Below are positions 1 to 9,116 of a stretch of 64,000 bases of DNA, piece by piece. Under the pieces are notes generated by a model that ran no database searches, was not told the DNA's origin, and was given only the letters and a program-made list of their open reading frames with translations. Within the stretch, counting starts at the first letter, position 1. Every line of letters starts with the position of its first letter. The position numbers and the translations under genes were made by a program. The stretch comes from Picosynechococcus sp. PCC 7003 (GTDB taxonomy: Bacteria; Cyanobacteriota; Cyanobacteriia; Cyanobacteriales; MRBY01), in assembly GCF_001693255.1 (NCBI RefSeq), contig NZ_CP016474.1:1754661-1818660 (forward strand), written 5' to 3'.

Positions 1-861
1 GGTCAAGTGGCATTATTAGAAAACCTCCGCTTTAACCCTGGCGAAGAAAAGAATGATCCTGAATTTGCCAAGCAACTCGCGGCCAATGCAGACATTTATG
101 TCAACGATGCGTTCGGGACCGCTCACCGTGCCCATGGTTCCACCGAAGGCGTCACCCACCACGTTGGTACTTCCGTTGCTGGTCTTTTAATCGAAAAAGA
201 ACTCCAGTTCCTCAAGGGGGCCATCGAAGCTCCCAAGCGTCCCCTCGTGGCGATTGTGGGCGGTTCTAAGGTGTCCAGCAAAATTGGTGTCATCGAAACC
301 CTCCTGGAAAAGTGCGACAAGCTCCTGATCGGCGGTGGGATGATCTTCACGTTCTACAAGGCCCAAGGGAAATCCGTCGGTGGTTCCCTCGTGGAAGATG
401 ACAAGATCGATTTGGCGAAGAGCTTAATGGAAAAAGCCCAAGGGAAAATTTTGCTCCCCACTGACGTGGTTGTGGCAGACAAGTTTGCGCCTGACGCTGA
501 AGCGAAAACGGTTAGTGTTGATGCCATTCCCGATGGTTGGATGGGTCTCGACATTGGTGCTGATTCTGTGAAGGTCTTCCAAGAGGCTCTCGATGGTTGT
601 GGCACAGCGATCTGGAATGGCCCGATGGGGGTATTCGAGTTCGATAAATTTGCTGTAGGTACCGAGGCGATCGCCAAGACCCTTGCGGGGGCGACTGAAA
701 CCGGTACTGTCACGATTATTGGGGGTGGTGACTCCGTTGCTGCTGTCGAAAAAGTCGGCGTTGCAGACAAAATGAGTCACATTTCTACTGGTGGTGGTGC
801 CAGTCTCGAACTGCTGGAAGGGAAAGAGCTGCCCGGTATCGTTGCCCTCGATGATGCCTAA
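1..861 (+). CDS. pgk: Phosphoglycerate kinase, 3' part
   Basis: Glycolytic and Calvin-cycle enzyme that transfers phosphate between 1,3-bisphosphoglycerate and ADP in the cytoplasm. The open frame runs off the left edge, so the N-terminal third is missing and the GTG at 7 is an internal valine, not a start. Visible family signatures are LLENLRF, the [11 protein letters not shown] stretch, [13 protein letters not shown], and the C-terminal nucleotide-binding part with [10 protein letters not shown] and [11 protein letters not shown], followed by [21 protein letters not shown] strong hairpin terminator follows the stop, so this is the end of its transcript. Identity is very secure. Confidence 0.97.
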   Translation, partial: GQVALLENLRFNPGEEKNDPEFAKQLAANADIYVNDAFGTAHRAHGSTEGVTHHVGTSVAGLLIEKELQFLKGAIEAPKRPLVAIVGGSKVSSKIGVIETLLEKCDKLLIGGGMIFTFYKAQGKSVGGSLVEDDKIDLAKSLMEKAQGKILLPTDVVVADKFAPDAEAKTVSVDAIPDGWMGLDIGADSVKVFQEALDGCGTAIWNGPMGVFEFDKFAVGTEAIAKTLAGATETGTVTIIGGGDSVAAVEKVGVADKMSHISTGGGASLELLEGKELPGIVALDDA

Positions 862-892
862 ACTTTTAACTGTTCTTTTGATCTAACAAATA

Positions 893-924
893 CCCCCCTA
901 GCTGATTTAGGGGGGCTTTTTTTC
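893..924 (+). terminator. Rho-independent terminator after pgk
   Basis: CCCCCCTA at 893-900 pairs perfectly with TAGGGGGG at 908-915 around a 7-base loop, followed by CTTTTTTTC. It lies between the convergent pgk and ddl genes. Confidence 0.9.
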
Positions 925-943
925 GGGGAATTTGTCGAGACGA

Positions 944-2005
944 TTAAGCTTGTGGGGCGTCTTCTAGGGCAAATTGCACCAGGCGATCCACCAATTGAGG
1001 GAAGGGAATGCCGCTTTGTTGCCATAACTGAGGGTACATACTCAGGGCCGTAAAACCAGGCAGGGTATTAATTTCGTTAATCAACACCGTCTGGGTCGCT
1101 TCCACATAGAAAAAATCTACCCGGGCAATGCCACGGCAGTCGAGGGCTTGGAAAGCTTTGATCGCGAGTTCTTGAATCTGTTGGGCGATCGCCGCTGGGA
1201 TCTCGGCGGGAATGTGCATACTGGATTTCCCATCGGTATATTTCGTTTCGTAGTCGTAGAAATCACTGTCAAAGCGAATTTCCCCCACCACCGAGGCTTT
1301 CGGCTGATCATTGCCCAGAACGGCGCATTCTACTTCCCGGGCTGTTACCCCAGCTTCAACGATGATTCGACGGTCATATTCAGCGGCAAGATCCAACGCT
1401 TTTTCGAGTTCGTCACGGCTGCGCACTTTACTAATCCCCACAGAAGACCCCAGATTTGCTGGTTTGACGAACATTGGGTAGTTAAGCTGGGCTTCAATGT
1501 TGTCGCAGACTTTTGGGAAAACGCAAGGGCCAGACCACACTTCCGAACGCAGCACGCCCACATAATCCACCTGGGCCAGACCCGCTTGGGCAAAGACCAT
1601 TTTCATCGCCAGTTTATCCATACCGGCGGCCGAACCGAGCACTTTACTCCCCACAAAGGGCTTTTCCATCAGGGTCAGCAGACCTTGGAGGGTACCATCT
1701 TCGCCATTGGGACCATGGACAATGGGAAACCACACATCAACGCTAGGAGCCGCTGGGGGAAATTGCCAACGACTGGCCGGATCAACGGTTTCTGCGGGGA
1801 GAGCTTTTCCGGCAGTGAGCACCTGTTGGGAAATCTCTGGGCCGTGCCAAATGCCATTGCGGTCGATGTAAAACGGGAGGAGTTCGTATTTTTCGGAGTT
1901 ATCATCCTGGGCAAAGGCTTTGGCGATCGCTGCCGCTGAGACGATAGAAACATCATGTTCCCCAGATTTTCCCCCAAACAATAAACCAACCCGTTGCCGT
2001 GCCAT
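944..2005 (-). CDS. ddl: D-alanine--D-alanine ligase
   Basis: ATP-grasp enzyme that joins two D-alanines for peptidoglycan precursor synthesis in the cytoplasm; 353 residues from the start chosen here. The N-terminus [20 protein letters not shown] is the typical Ddl opening with its glycine loop. Later come [11 protein letters not shown], the ATP-grasp core [15 protein letters not shown], and the metal-binding C-terminus RVDFF...[11 protein letters not shown]. The frame is open 29 codons further upstream, but those residues are not Ddl-like and run into glcF, so the ATG at 2005 is preferred. It starts 29 bases after glcF stops on the same strand, so the two may be cotranscribed. Confidence 0.95.
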   Translation of the reverse strand: MARQRVGLLFGGKSGEHDVSIVSAAAIAKAFAQDDNSEKYELLPFYIDRNGIWHGPEISQQVLTAGKALPAETVDPASRWQFPPAAPSVDVWFPIVHGPNGEDGTLQGLLTLMEKPFVGSKVLGSAAGMDKLAMKMVFAQAGLAQVDYVGVLRSEVWSGPCVFPKVCDNIEAQLNYPMFVKPANLGSSVGISKVRSRDELEKALDLAAEYDRRIIVEAGVTAREVECAVLGNDQPKASVVGEIRFDSDFYDYETKYTDGKSSMHIPAEIPAAIAQQIQELAIKAFQALDCRGIARVDFFYVEATQTVLINEINTLPGFTALSMYPQLWQQSGIPFPQLVDRLVQFALEDAPQA

Positions 2006-2034
2006 CACGTTCTCCACCATAGATATCGGGATCA

Positions 2035-3360
2035 TTATAGGGGCAAGGGGACGCCGCGAATGGCAAAATCGAGCAGTTCCATGGGATGCCATAGGGGAAT
2101 TGTTTGGCCCTGTTGTTGGAGATGGTTCTGGATTTGCAGACTACAGCCTGGATTCGCCGAGGCGATCGCCTTTGCGCCAGTGTTTACGAGATTGCGAGCT
2201 TTGCGTTCTCCTAGTTCGGCAGCGATGTCCGGCTGGAGCAGGTTAAATACCCCGGCACTCCCGCAACAGAGATTATGTTCAGCGGGTTCACAGAGCTGCA
2301 CATGGGGAATTTGCTGGAGCAGATCGCGCGGTTGGGCAGAAATTTTTTGGCCATGGAGCAGGTGACAAGCGTCCTGATAAACAAGAGGCAATGTGTCAGA
2401 GGTTAAAGGATTTAAAGGGGTCGTTAAACCCACCGTCGCGAGAAATTCCTGGGCATCGCGCACCTTGGCCGCAAAATTCTGGGCTTTTTGGGCATAAGCT
2501 GGGTCGTCCTGTAAAATTCGTCCGTATTCCTTGAGGGTATGGCCACAACCAGCGGCATTGATAATGATGTAATCGAGGTCTTGATCGGCAAAGCTATCGA
2601 TCATCTGTCGCGCTAATTCTTGGGCTTGCTCCGTTTGTCCTTGGTGGGCCGGGAGCGCCGCACAACACCCCTGACTTTTGGGAATCACCACTTCGCAACC
2701 ATTAGCCGTTAAAACCCTGGCCGTTGCCTCATTCACCGGAGAAAAGAATAACCGTTGGACGCAACCCAGCACCATGCCAACGCGATACCGTTTTTCTCCC
2801 TGGGCCGGAATCAGAGTGGGTAACGATTGTTTGCTGGCCTGGAGATTAACTTGGGGCAAAATCAACTCCATCGCCGCCAACCGGGGAATCAACTTCAAAA
2901 TACCTAGTTTACGAACAAGCCACTGCAGACCCGAATTTTGGTAAAACCACAGCAATGGCAGCAGCAATTTTAGGCGCAAAGGATAGGGGAATAGGTTGAA
3001 AATCAGCCACCGAAATAGGCGATCGCCCAGGCTTCTGGTGTAGTTGCGCTCAATTTGCGCCCGCATCGAGGCCAGTAGTTCGTCATAACGGACCCCCGAA
3101 GGACAAGCCGAGGTACAGGCCAAGCAACCCAGACAACTATCGAAATGTTGCACCGTGGCGCTGTTAATTTCCGCCTCTCCCTTGGCGATCGCATCCATCA
3201 GGTAGATCCGACCCCGGGGAGAATCCATTTCAGAGCCGAGCACCCGATAACTCGGACAAGTATCCAAACAAAAGCCACAATGCACGCAACTGTCGATCAC
3301 TCCCTGTTCTGGGGGAAGCTGCGGGTCAAAACCACCTAATTTTGTGTCAGAAAGGGTCAT
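2035..3360 (-). CDS. glcF: Glycolate oxidase iron-sulfur subunit (GlcF-like)
   Basis: Electron-transfer subunit of the glycolate dehydrogenase/lactate oxidase family; in cyanobacteria it would serve photorespiratory glycolate oxidation. 441 residues. Two ferredoxin-type 4Fe-4S motifs are near the N-terminus: [14 protein letters not shown] (about residue 25) and [14 protein letters not shown] (about residue 75). Two cysteine-rich CCG-type domains follow, with [34 protein letters not shown] and [10 protein letters not shown]. No GlcD/GlcE flavoprotein gene is adjacent, so a partner must lie elsewhere. The exact substrate (glycolate or D-lactate) cannot be read from the sequence. Confidence 0.88.
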   Translation of the reverse strand: MTLSDTKLGGFDPQLPPEQGVIDSCVHCGFCLDTCPSYRVLGSEMDSPRGRIYLMDAIAKGEAEINSATVQHFDSCLGCLACTSACPSGVRYDELLASMRAQIERNYTRSLGDRLFRWLIFNLFPYPLRLKLLLPLLWFYQNSGLQWLVRKLGILKLIPRLAAMELILPQVNLQASKQSLPTLIPAQGEKRYRVGMVLGCVQRLFFSPVNEATARVLTANGCEVVIPKSQGCCAALPAHQGQTEQAQELARQMIDSFADQDLDYIIINAAGCGHTLKEYGRILQDDPAYAQKAQNFAAKVRDAQEFLATVGLTTPLNPLTSDTLPLVYQDACHLLHGQKISAQPRDLLQQIPHVQLCEPAEHNLCCGSAGVFNLLQPDIAAELGERKARNLVNTGAKAIASANPGCSLQIQNHLQQQGQTIPLWHPMELLDFAIRGVPLPL

Positions 3361-3410
3361 TGCTCGTCCAAAAACTACCTCAAACCACTATAGAAGTTTG
3401 CGACTCCGAG

Positions 3411-3434
3411 AAAAAACCTCCCAGGATAGGGAGG
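3411..3434 (-). terminator. Terminator of the outer-membrane protein gene
   Basis: Read on the minus strand, CCTCCC, a 6-base loop and GGGAGG (3434-3417) are followed by TTTTTT (3416-3411). It lies between the small porin-like gene and glcF. Confidence 0.85.
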
Positions 3435-3495
3435 CAGAAAATCAACATGATTTGTAACGTCCTAAATGATTAACGGGTAATTCCCGGTTAAACAC

Positions 3496-3960
3496 CTAAC
3501 GACCTTGGGGGAAAACGTAGCCAACCCCCAGGGTGAGACCCACATCCGCATCATCGGCAAACCCAACATTGAGACCGACATTCCCCACAAAATCCCGTGA
3601 GAAACGGTAGTCAATGCCGCCAGTGGCCAAGAAGTCGGTGTCTCCAGAATCTGTGACTATGCCGGCGCCAACATAGGGATTGATGCGTCCCCGGGCCGCA
3701 AAGTCATAGGTAATTGGTAGCGTGACGGAGGTATCTCCCCCAAAATTGACGCCAGGGCGGAAGGATACGTTGTTTAGAATCGCAATTTTACTGATCACCG
3801 TGACTCCGTCATCGGCAACACTACGATCAGGATCGGTTAAACCGACATTTCCAGCAATACCAATGTAACTGTATTGATTTGTGGGAGTGATTTGGGCCTG
3901 GGCTGCACCAGCCGTGAGCATAACGCTACCTAGGCTAAGTAAAGCAACTATTGTTTTCAT
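3496..3960 (-). CDS. Small outer-membrane beta-barrel-like protein
   Basis: 154 residues with a clear signal peptide (MKTIVALLSLGSVMLTAGAAQAQ, likely cut after AQA). The mature part is a series of short alternating strands rich in Gly, Asp and aromatic residues, such as YSYIGIAGNVGLTD, GRINPYVGAGIV and FVGNVGLNVGFADD. It ends LTLGVGYVFPQGR, with an aromatic near the C-terminus as in outer-membrane barrels. The size suits a barrel of about eight strands. I do not recognise a named family, so transport or structural function is open. It is monocistronic, with its own terminator just downstream. Confidence 0.6.
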   Translation of the reverse strand: MKTIVALLSLGSVMLTAGAAQAQITPTNQYSYIGIAGNVGLTDPDRSVADDGVTVISKIAILNNVSFRPGVNFGGDTSVTLPITYDFAARGRINPYVGAGIVTDSGDTDFLATGGIDYRFSRDFVGNVGLNVGFADDADVGLTLGVGYVFPQGR

Positions 3961-4105
3961 GATTGAGCACTCCTCAAAACGTTTGAAACTCGTCTGAAAA
4001 AGCCTCGCTTAGGAGAGCAAAATCAGGTGTTTGACAAGTTTCCTTACACTTCCATTGTAGGATTTTCGTTCAGGAGTTGGGGTGAGATAGCTGGGTATGG
4101 CTGCT

Positions 4106-4402
4106 TTATTCGGGGTTAATGCTGTCCCGTTGCCAAGCACCATATCGCTCGGCGTAGAAGGAAAGAATCGCTTCAAGTTGTTGGCGATCGCCTTGGGGGA
4201 GATCTGCTGGATAGTGGAGACGCATTTCCCCAATTTGGCTATGGAAGTAATTAAATTTTGGCGATCGCCGTAACTCTAATTCCACCTTTACCTGGGGCAC
4301 CTGTTGTAGATGGGCCGCCACCTCCCGATAAATGGCCAGGGGCAGATCCTCCCGCCGCAAACATTCTGTGATCAGTTCTGTTACAGTGCCCGGAGTTGTC
4401 AC
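4106..4402 (-). CDS. Conserved hypothetical protein
   Basis: Soluble 98-residue protein with mixed alpha/beta composition; no family recognised. It begins VTTPGTVTELITECLRRED and has a charged middle (VKVELELRRSPKFNY) and a helical end (QQLEAILSFYAERYGAW). I chose the GTG at 4402 because AAGGA lies 8 bases before it; a TTG at 4426 in the same frame has no obvious ribosome binding site. HIP1 palindromes lie inside the frame. It stands alone between the porin-like gene and the lipoprotein gene. No function is proposed. Confidence 0.5.
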   Translation of the reverse strand: MTTPGTVTELITECLRREDLPLAIYREVAAHLQQVPQVKVELELRRSPKFNYFHSQIGEMRLHYPADLPQGDRQQLEAILSFYAERYGAWQRDSINPE

Positions 4403-4508
4403 AATTGCTGTCCTTTTCCACGTCAAACATTAGGAGCATTGTACCGTTTTGCCTGCTCCCCTTGGGGGGTAATATTTCGATGGTGATTGGCTTGTTTTCT
4501 GGACGAAT

Positions 4509-5255
4509 TTAACCTTCTTCTAGGGTCGGAACAGTACGTTCTCCAGGATTACTCGCCACCGAAGTTTCATTGAGTTTTTTCTGAATCGTCATGCCGTACT
4601 GCTCCAGAGTGACAACGGGAACACCCCGATTAAAGGCGATCGCTTTTACAAGTACCTGACCATTGGCCACATAGTCTCCCACCTTCACATAGCGGCTAAA
4701 ACGCTCATCGGGGGATTCCACCATGACATAATCAATCCCCCCTATTTGGACAACCCCAGTAACCTTGGTATTGCGGGCTGCTGTAGGCTCTGGTAGGGCA
4801 GGGAGAACCGGCGTAAAGTCCAGAGGTGGCGGTGGGGCGATCGCCACGGCTCCAGGGAGTGTACCTGGCGTAGTCTGTCCAGGGGTACCAGCGCCATTGG
4901 CTGTACCTGGGGCACCCGGTTGCGTACCAGAAGCAGTCGGTGTTGGTGTTGGTGCTGGGGGAGGCGCTAAAGTCACCTGGGGCACAATGGGAAGATCCGC
5001 AAAGGGATCTGGCCGACCTTCTGCGGTGGCTCGACGACGGGCATCCGGGTCAGTAGACGGAATCAGCACAGAAGATAATGTTTCTGTTGTGGGGGGGGCA
5101 AACAATTCAGCGTCTGGCTCCGGAGCTGGAGTTGGCGCTGTGGCTTGGGGAGTTTCAGGGGTCGGTTCATCACCGCCACCACCGGGCAATAGAGAGCAAC
5201 TCCCGAGTGTTAAACCCACGGCAGCAAGGGGCAACAACAGAAATATTTGACGCAT
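4509..5255 (-). CDS. Proline-rich lipoprotein with conserved C-terminal domain
   Basis: 248-residue secreted protein. The N-terminus MRQIFLLLPLAAVGLTLGSC is a lipoprotein signal with a lipobox (LGSC), so it should be lipid-anchored. Residues about 25-150 are Pro/Ala/Thr/Gly-rich low-complexity sequence (PTPAPEPDAELF, PAPTPTPTASGTQPG), probably an extended linker. The last 85 residues form a compact domain (TGVVQIGGIDYVMVESPDE...YVKVGDYVANGQVLVKAI) that resembles, by eye only, the small beta domains of PilP/GspC-type pilus and secretion proteins. An alternative start at 5276 would add seven residues before the signal; ATG 5255 is preferred. Confidence 0.6.
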   Translation of the reverse strand: MRQIFLLLPLAAVGLTLGSCSLLPGGGGDEPTPETPQATAPTPAPEPDAELFAPPTTETLSSVLIPSTDPDARRRATAEGRPDPFADLPIVPQVTLAPPPAPTPTPTASGTQPGAPGTANGAGTPGQTTPGTLPGAVAIAPPPPLDFTPVLPALPEPTAARNTKVTGVVQIGGIDYVMVESPDERFSRYVKVGDYVANGQVLVKAIAFNRGVPVVTLEQYGMTIQKKLNETSVASNPGERTVPTLEEG

Positions 5256-5442
5256 GGCGGCAACCTCAACACACAATTTTGGGGCAGGATATGGATGAAA
5301 ATGAAGTTTTAAAAAGTTGCTTCCAGTGTAGAGGAAAGTGCCAGATTGATTCTGAATTAATTGGTGAAATTTAACGGTTACCGATTGATGGGACGAAAAT
5401 CGGTTCCTTTGATCCTCGAAATACCCATGAGGAGTTACGCAA

Positions 5443-6123
5443 ATGCTTGTTTTACACCACAGTCATTCCTGGGATGTTTCCCCTGCGATCGCCCGGGAGA
5501 TTCAAACGTCACTACGACAATGGCTCCTGCTCCAAGATTGCTTACCTACAAAGGTCAAAACCATTGCTGGGGTTGATGTAGGCTTTGAGGAACGCTTCAT
5601 GATCACACGGGCGGCGGTGGTGGTTTTATCATTTCCCGATTTGGAGATTATCGAAACGGCGATCGCCCGCTGCCCCACGTCCTTTCCCTACGTACCAGGG
5701 CTATTGTCGTTCCGGGAAATCCCTGCTATCTTAAACGCCTTAGAAAAAATCACACACCTGCCAGATTTATTGTTCTGTGATGGCCAAGGCTATGCCCATC
5801 CGCGCCGTTTGGGGTTAGCTTCTCACTTGGGTATCTTGTTAGATTTACCGACGATTGGGGTGGCAAAATCCCGCTATATTGGTACCCACCAGGACGTTCC
5901 CCTCGAAAAGGGACAGTGGGTGCCTTTACAGGATCACGATGAAACCATTGGCGCTGTGCTCCGGAGTCGGACGAAGGTGCGTCCCCTCTATATTTCTGTG
6001 GGCCATCGGGTCAGTTTAGCCACGGCCATTGATTTTGTCCTCGCCTGTACGCCGAAATATCGCCTCCTGGAACCCACTCGCTTGGCGGATAAACTGGCTT
6101 CTCGAAAACCTAATTTCCCATGA
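5443..6123 (+). CDS. nfi: Endonuclease V
   Basis: DNA repair nuclease that nicks near deaminated bases such as inosine. 226 residues, normal length. The catalytic acids can be placed by alignment with the E. coli triad (D35, E89, D110): D45 in AGVDVGFE, E92 in LLSFREIPA and D113 in LFCDGQGYAHPR. The lesion-sensing wedge appears as PYVPG (residues 82-86). ATG 5443 is preceded by AGGAG eight bases upstream. It is the only gene before the hairpin at 6130 and appears monocistronic. Confidence 0.95.
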   Translation: MLVLHHSHSWDVSPAIAREIQTSLRQWLLLQDCLPTKVKTIAGVDVGFEERFMITRAAVVVLSFPDLEIIETAIARCPTSFPYVPGLLSFREIPAILNALEKITHLPDLLFCDGQGYAHPRRLGLASHLGILLDLPTIGVAKSRYIGTHQDVPLEKGQWVPLQDHDETIGAVLRSRTKVRPLYISVGHRVSLATAIDFVLACTPKYRLLEPTRLADKLASRKPNFP

Positions 6124-6129
6124 AAAATA

Positions 6130-6151
6130 CCGCCTTTTGGCGGCATCGTTT
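6130..6151 (+). terminator. Probable terminator after nfi
   Basis: CCGCC (6130-6134), TTTT loop, GGCGG (6139-6143), then CATCGTTTT. A short, weak U tract, but it begins only six bases after the stop codon. Confidence 0.55.
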
Positions 6152-6154
6152 TCC

Positions 6155-6383
6155 GTGAACTACCCCGCCGCAAACAGAGGGGCTTCCTACCCAAAGAACA
6201 GCTTTCTATTCCGAGGAATAGCGAGTCTTATATTCTGGCGATAGGCGGACTCCCCGGTTCCCGAGGACAAAAATCACGGTCACAAAAAATACTTTGTATG
6301 TGTCTAGCTTGGTTTTCGCTATCCGTTGCCGTGTCAACGACATAATTATAGAGCATTACGCCCCAAGGGGCGGGGATTTCAAC
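6155..6383. mobile_element. Possible IS200/IS605-type end remnant or structured RNA element
   Basis: Non-coding, palindrome-rich stretch. It opens with GTGAACTACCCCGCC (6155-6169), a sequence I associate with the 3' ends of cyanobacterial tnpB-type elements. It ends with a hairpin CGCCCC-AA-GGGGCG (6359-6372) running into GGGGATTTCAA. CCCCGCC near the left can pair with GGCGGGG near the right, closing a domain of about 200 bases. Inside are CTATTC-CGAG-GAATAG (6206-6221) and a GAGTC/GACTC pair. No transposase frame is present. The TCAA at the right edge resembles IS200/IS605 right-end cleavage sites. A structured RNA is the alternative reading. Confidence 0.35.
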
Positions 6384-6412
6384 CCTTTGCCGTTAAAAAG
6401 CCAATTAGTGGT

Positions 6413-6925
6413 TTAGGCGATCGCACAGGCACGACGGTAACACCACCGCAGCAAAGTGATTCCCAAAATAAATTTTGCGGCTTCTAGTACCCAATACAAA
6501 CTGTGCCACACTGACATCTGTAAAGGCATCGTTGCCGTCCCATTGAGGCCAGTCATTTCTAAGCCAAAGCCAGCTAACTGAGGCGTAATCAAATAGGTAT
6601 AAAGTAAAGCAATATTTAACAAAATGCTGGCAATGACGAGGGCATTTAAGGCTTGGCGATCGCCAAAGAGATGTTCAAATTTAAACCCAAAAAAGATTGT
6701 TAAAATCCCGGCGGCACAGACCACCTCTAAACGGTTAAACACCCCAAACAAAACATATCCCGTGCTGATAAAACCGCTGTCGGCCATCATCCCGGTCATT
6801 GACAACACAGGAATGATTACAAAATCGAGGAGGAAAGAGGCACTCAACCAAAACCCCAAGATTGTCATGACAATAGCCGATAAGTTGAGGGAAAATGGTT
6901 GCTTTTTGAGGGCGTCGTTGAACAT
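6413..6925 (-). CDS. Four-helix membrane protein (DUF4149-like)
   Basis: 170-residue inner-membrane protein with four hydrophobic segments at about residues 14-42, 55-80, 93-115 and 140-162. An acidic/aromatic region, FKFEHLFGDRQ, lies between the second and third. The layout and the NRLEVVCAAG motif in helix 2 recall DUF4149-type proteins, but this is recognition by eye. The C-terminus is basic (RWCYRRACAIA), suggesting a cytoplasmic end. It stands alone between the element at 6.2 kb and lipA. Function unknown. Confidence 0.6.
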   Translation of the reverse strand: MFNDALKKQPFSLNLSAIVMTILGFWLSASFLLDFVIIPVLSMTGMMADSGFISTGYVLFGVFNRLEVVCAAGILTIFFGFKFEHLFGDRQALNALVIASILLNIALLYTYLITPQLAGFGLEMTGLNGTATMPLQMSVWHSLYWVLEAAKFILGITLLRWCYRRACAIA

Positions 6926-7055
6926 GGTTTCTTCTCCCGAAACGGGGCCTTACTTTTTTTAGCTTAAAAGCTCAGGGAACCCCATCGAAAGCATCGCCCC
7001 AAAACGACATAATCTAGTAATACTCTTTCATAAATCGCAATAATTTATACGGTCT

Positions 7056-7958
7056 CTAGGCGGACTCGCCAGCATGGTAGGAACTACGCACCAGAGGCCC
7101 TGAACGCACATGGGAAAAACCCATTTCCTGGGCGATCGCCCCTAGGTGTTCAAATTCCGCTGGTGTCCAATATTTTTGTACCGGTAAATGAGCGAGAGAA
7201 GGGCGCATATATTGGCCTAGGGTGAGGCGATCGCACCCCACCGCCCGTAAATCCCGTAATGCTTGGATAATTTCTGTTTCCGTTTCCCCATGGCCGAGCA
7301 TTAAGCCTGATTTCGTCGGGATCTCAGGATTGTACGCTTTTACCAATTCCAAAACCCGGAGCGATCGCCCATACTTTGCCCCCCGACGCACGGGACCCTG
7401 GAGCCGTTCTACCGTTTCAATGTTGTGGTTATAACAAGTCGGTTGCGCTGCCACCACTGTTTTGACCCGTTCTGCCTGGGCTGTCTCTGCCCCTTTTCCA
7501 CTCCAAAAATCCGGGGTCAGCACTTCAATTTGTGTCCCTGGATTTTCCGCCCGGATCGCTGCCATCACCGCCATAAACCAGCCGGCTCCCCCATCGGCAA
7601 GATCGTCCCGTGCCACCGATGTCAACACCACATAACTCAGTCCCAACAGCCGCACCGACTCTGCCACCTTTTGGGGTTCCTGGGGGTCAAGGGGGAGGGG
7701 AATTTGGCCTTTATCCACCTGACAAAACGCGCAGGCCCTAGTACATACTTGCCCCATTAATAAAAATGTTGCGGTTCGATTGGCGTAACACTCACCCCGA
7801 TTCGGGCATTTTCCCTCCTCACAGATGGTATGAATGCCCCGTTGTTTAATGATTCGCTGTACCGTCGAGATCTCACTCGCTTTACCAAGGGGAGCTTTGA
7901 CCCAATTGGGCATGGGCAAAATCGGGACGTTGGAGGAGTGAGGCGCAGAAGGAGCCAT
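7056..7958 (-). CDS. lipA: Lipoyl synthase
   Basis: Radical-SAM enzyme that inserts two sulfurs into protein-bound octanoyl groups to make lipoate for 2-oxoacid dehydrogenases and the glycine cleavage system. 300 residues. The auxiliary-cluster motif [12 protein letters not shown] is near residue 45 and the radical-SAM motif CTRACAFC near residue 73. GLMLGHGET and the C-terminal RSSYHAGE, whose serine ligates the auxiliary cluster in known LipA structures, are present. No lipB or octanoyltransferase gene is adjacent. The start [17 protein letters not shown] is reasonable; cyanobacterial LipA N-termini vary. Confidence 0.95.
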   Translation of the reverse strand: MAPSAPHSSNVPILPMPNWVKAPLGKASEISTVQRIIKQRGIHTICEEGKCPNRGECYANRTATFLLMGQVCTRACAFCQVDKGQIPLPLDPQEPQKVAESVRLLGLSYVVLTSVARDDLADGGAGWFMAVMAAIRAENPGTQIEVLTPDFWSGKGAETAQAERVKTVVAAQPTCYNHNIETVERLQGPVRRGAKYGRSLRVLELVKAYNPEIPTKSGLMLGHGETETEIIQALRDLRAVGCDRLTLGQYMRPSLAHLPVQKYWTPAEFEHLGAIAQEMGFSHVRSGPLVRSSYHAGESA

Positions 7959-8231
7959 AATTTTTATAAAAACACTGTTGAGAGATGTTCTGGAATTTTT
8001 AGAATTAGTTTACTGAAAATCCAGCTAACCCAACATCCCTAGGCGTGGGGCTAACCCCGTGGGCAACATCACGGTGGCTTCAGGCCGATGAGTATGTCAA
8101 ACTGAGAAAAACTCAATCGCTTAACTGCTAAATGATCGTAGATTTTGGTCGAAGCCTCTAAACTTTTTACCAAGTCCACGCCATCATAGAGACGACCCAG
8201 TCAGCTATTTTATGTTGTGAAGGAGTATGTT

Positions 8232-8786
8232 GTGACCCACAAAATCCTAGTGATTGACGACAGCAAAGTGATCCGCATGCGGGTTAAGGATATGCTGCCA
8301 GAGGGGAATTTTGAAGTCATTGAGGCCAAGAATGGACTTGAGGGTTTCAATCTTATCAATACGGAACATCCCAATCTGATCATGTTGGATTTTCTCCTGC
8401 CGAAGATGAGCGGCTGGGAAGTATACCAAGAAATTCAAAAGCGCCCGGAACTAAAGGCGATCCCTTTGGTGCTAATGTCTGGCCGCAAGGAAGAAGTCAC
8501 CGAAAAGCTACCGGAACCCTTTGAACTGTTTTCCTTCATCGAGAAGCCCTTTGACCAAAAGCAACTGATCAACGCCATCAAAGATGCAATGGCGAAGGCT
8601 AGAAAGCACGCACAGACAATCCCAGAGGCTCCCCTTGCTTCCCTCAGTGCGAGCACAACGGGGAATCCAATGGCATCAGAAATTGTGGCGTTGCAGGCGA
8701 AGGTGAACGCCCTCCAAGGGGAAATCGATCTGCTCAGAAAACAAATGGCACAGTTGGTTAGTTTTGTGAAACAAAAGCTGAAGTAG
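8232..8786 (+). CDS. CheY-like response regulator with coiled-coil tail
   Basis: 184-residue single-domain response regulator. The receiver starts VTHKILVIDDSKVIRMRVKD. The acidic pair is in VIDDS, the phospho-acceptor Asp in LIMLDFLLPKMSG, and the conserved Lys in FIEKPFDQ. No DNA-binding domain follows; a Ser/Ala linker leads to a heptad-like C-terminal helix (EIVALQAKVNALQGEIDLLRKQMAQL), probably for dimerisation or docking. GTG 8232 is chosen because AAGGAG at 8220-8225 sits six bases before it; the in-frame GTG at 8217 would place that site inside the gene. No kinase gene is near. Confidence 0.85.
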   Translation: MTHKILVIDDSKVIRMRVKDMLPEGNFEVIEAKNGLEGFNLINTEHPNLIMLDFLLPKMSGWEVYQEIQKRPELKAIPLVLMSGRKEEVTEKLPEPFELFSFIEKPFDQKQLINAIKDAMAKARKHAQTIPEAPLASLSASTTGNPMASEIVALQAKVNALQGEIDLLRKQMAQLVSFVKQKLK

Positions 8787-8855
8787 GCTCGCTAAACTGA
8801 ACCAGTATTCTTGGCCAAAGGTCAATGGCGACAACATCAAGGGATAGTAATTTCG

Positions 8856-9056
8856 ATGGGCGCACAGCTTTATTCTTTAGTTAAGGTGTTGGTGATTTCG
8901 GCGGCGGGGGCGGCGTTAATTAAGTATGGCTTGCCCTATGGTTTTGGCTTGGGGGCGATCGCCTCATCTAATGGCGGTGCTGTGGCGGCGATTTTACTAC
9001 CGGCGCTGGTGATGGCCGGGCTATTGTGGTGGCGGAGTATGTCCCAGACTTCCTAA
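8856..9056 (+). CDS. Small two-helix membrane protein
   Basis: 66-residue hydrophobic protein, MGAQLYSLVKVLVISAAGAA through LLWWRSMSQTS. Two membrane segments are visible, about residues 7-30 and 38-58, joined by a Gly/Ser-rich loop. The ATG at 8856 is preferred over a TTG at 8811 that would add 15 polar residues. It lies 69 bases after the response regulator on the same strand and may share its transcript. No family recognised. Confidence 0.5.
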   Translation: MGAQLYSLVKVLVISAAGAALIKYGLPYGFGLGAIASSNGGAVAAILLPALVMAGLLWWRSMSQTS

Positions 9057-9116
9057 ATGGGTAAGGGTTAGTCAAAACTAAGACATAATCAAAACAACAG
9101 CACTAACTTGAGGCGT

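Noticed and set aside
424-780. Plus-strand 118-codon frame inside pgk
   Set aside because: Lies in another frame over a clearly coding gene and shows no family features.
4765-5250. 161-codon Gly/Ala/Val-rich plus-strand frame
   Set aside because: Antisense shadow of the Pro/Thr-rich lipoprotein; low complexity arises from the complementary codons.
7959-8231. GGGG-ctaa-CCCC hairpin and C/G words near 8046-8090 as a possible riboswitch
   Set aside because: No conserved riboswitch core (TPP, cobalamin, glycine or glutamine type) could be recognised; a simple hairpin is not enough.
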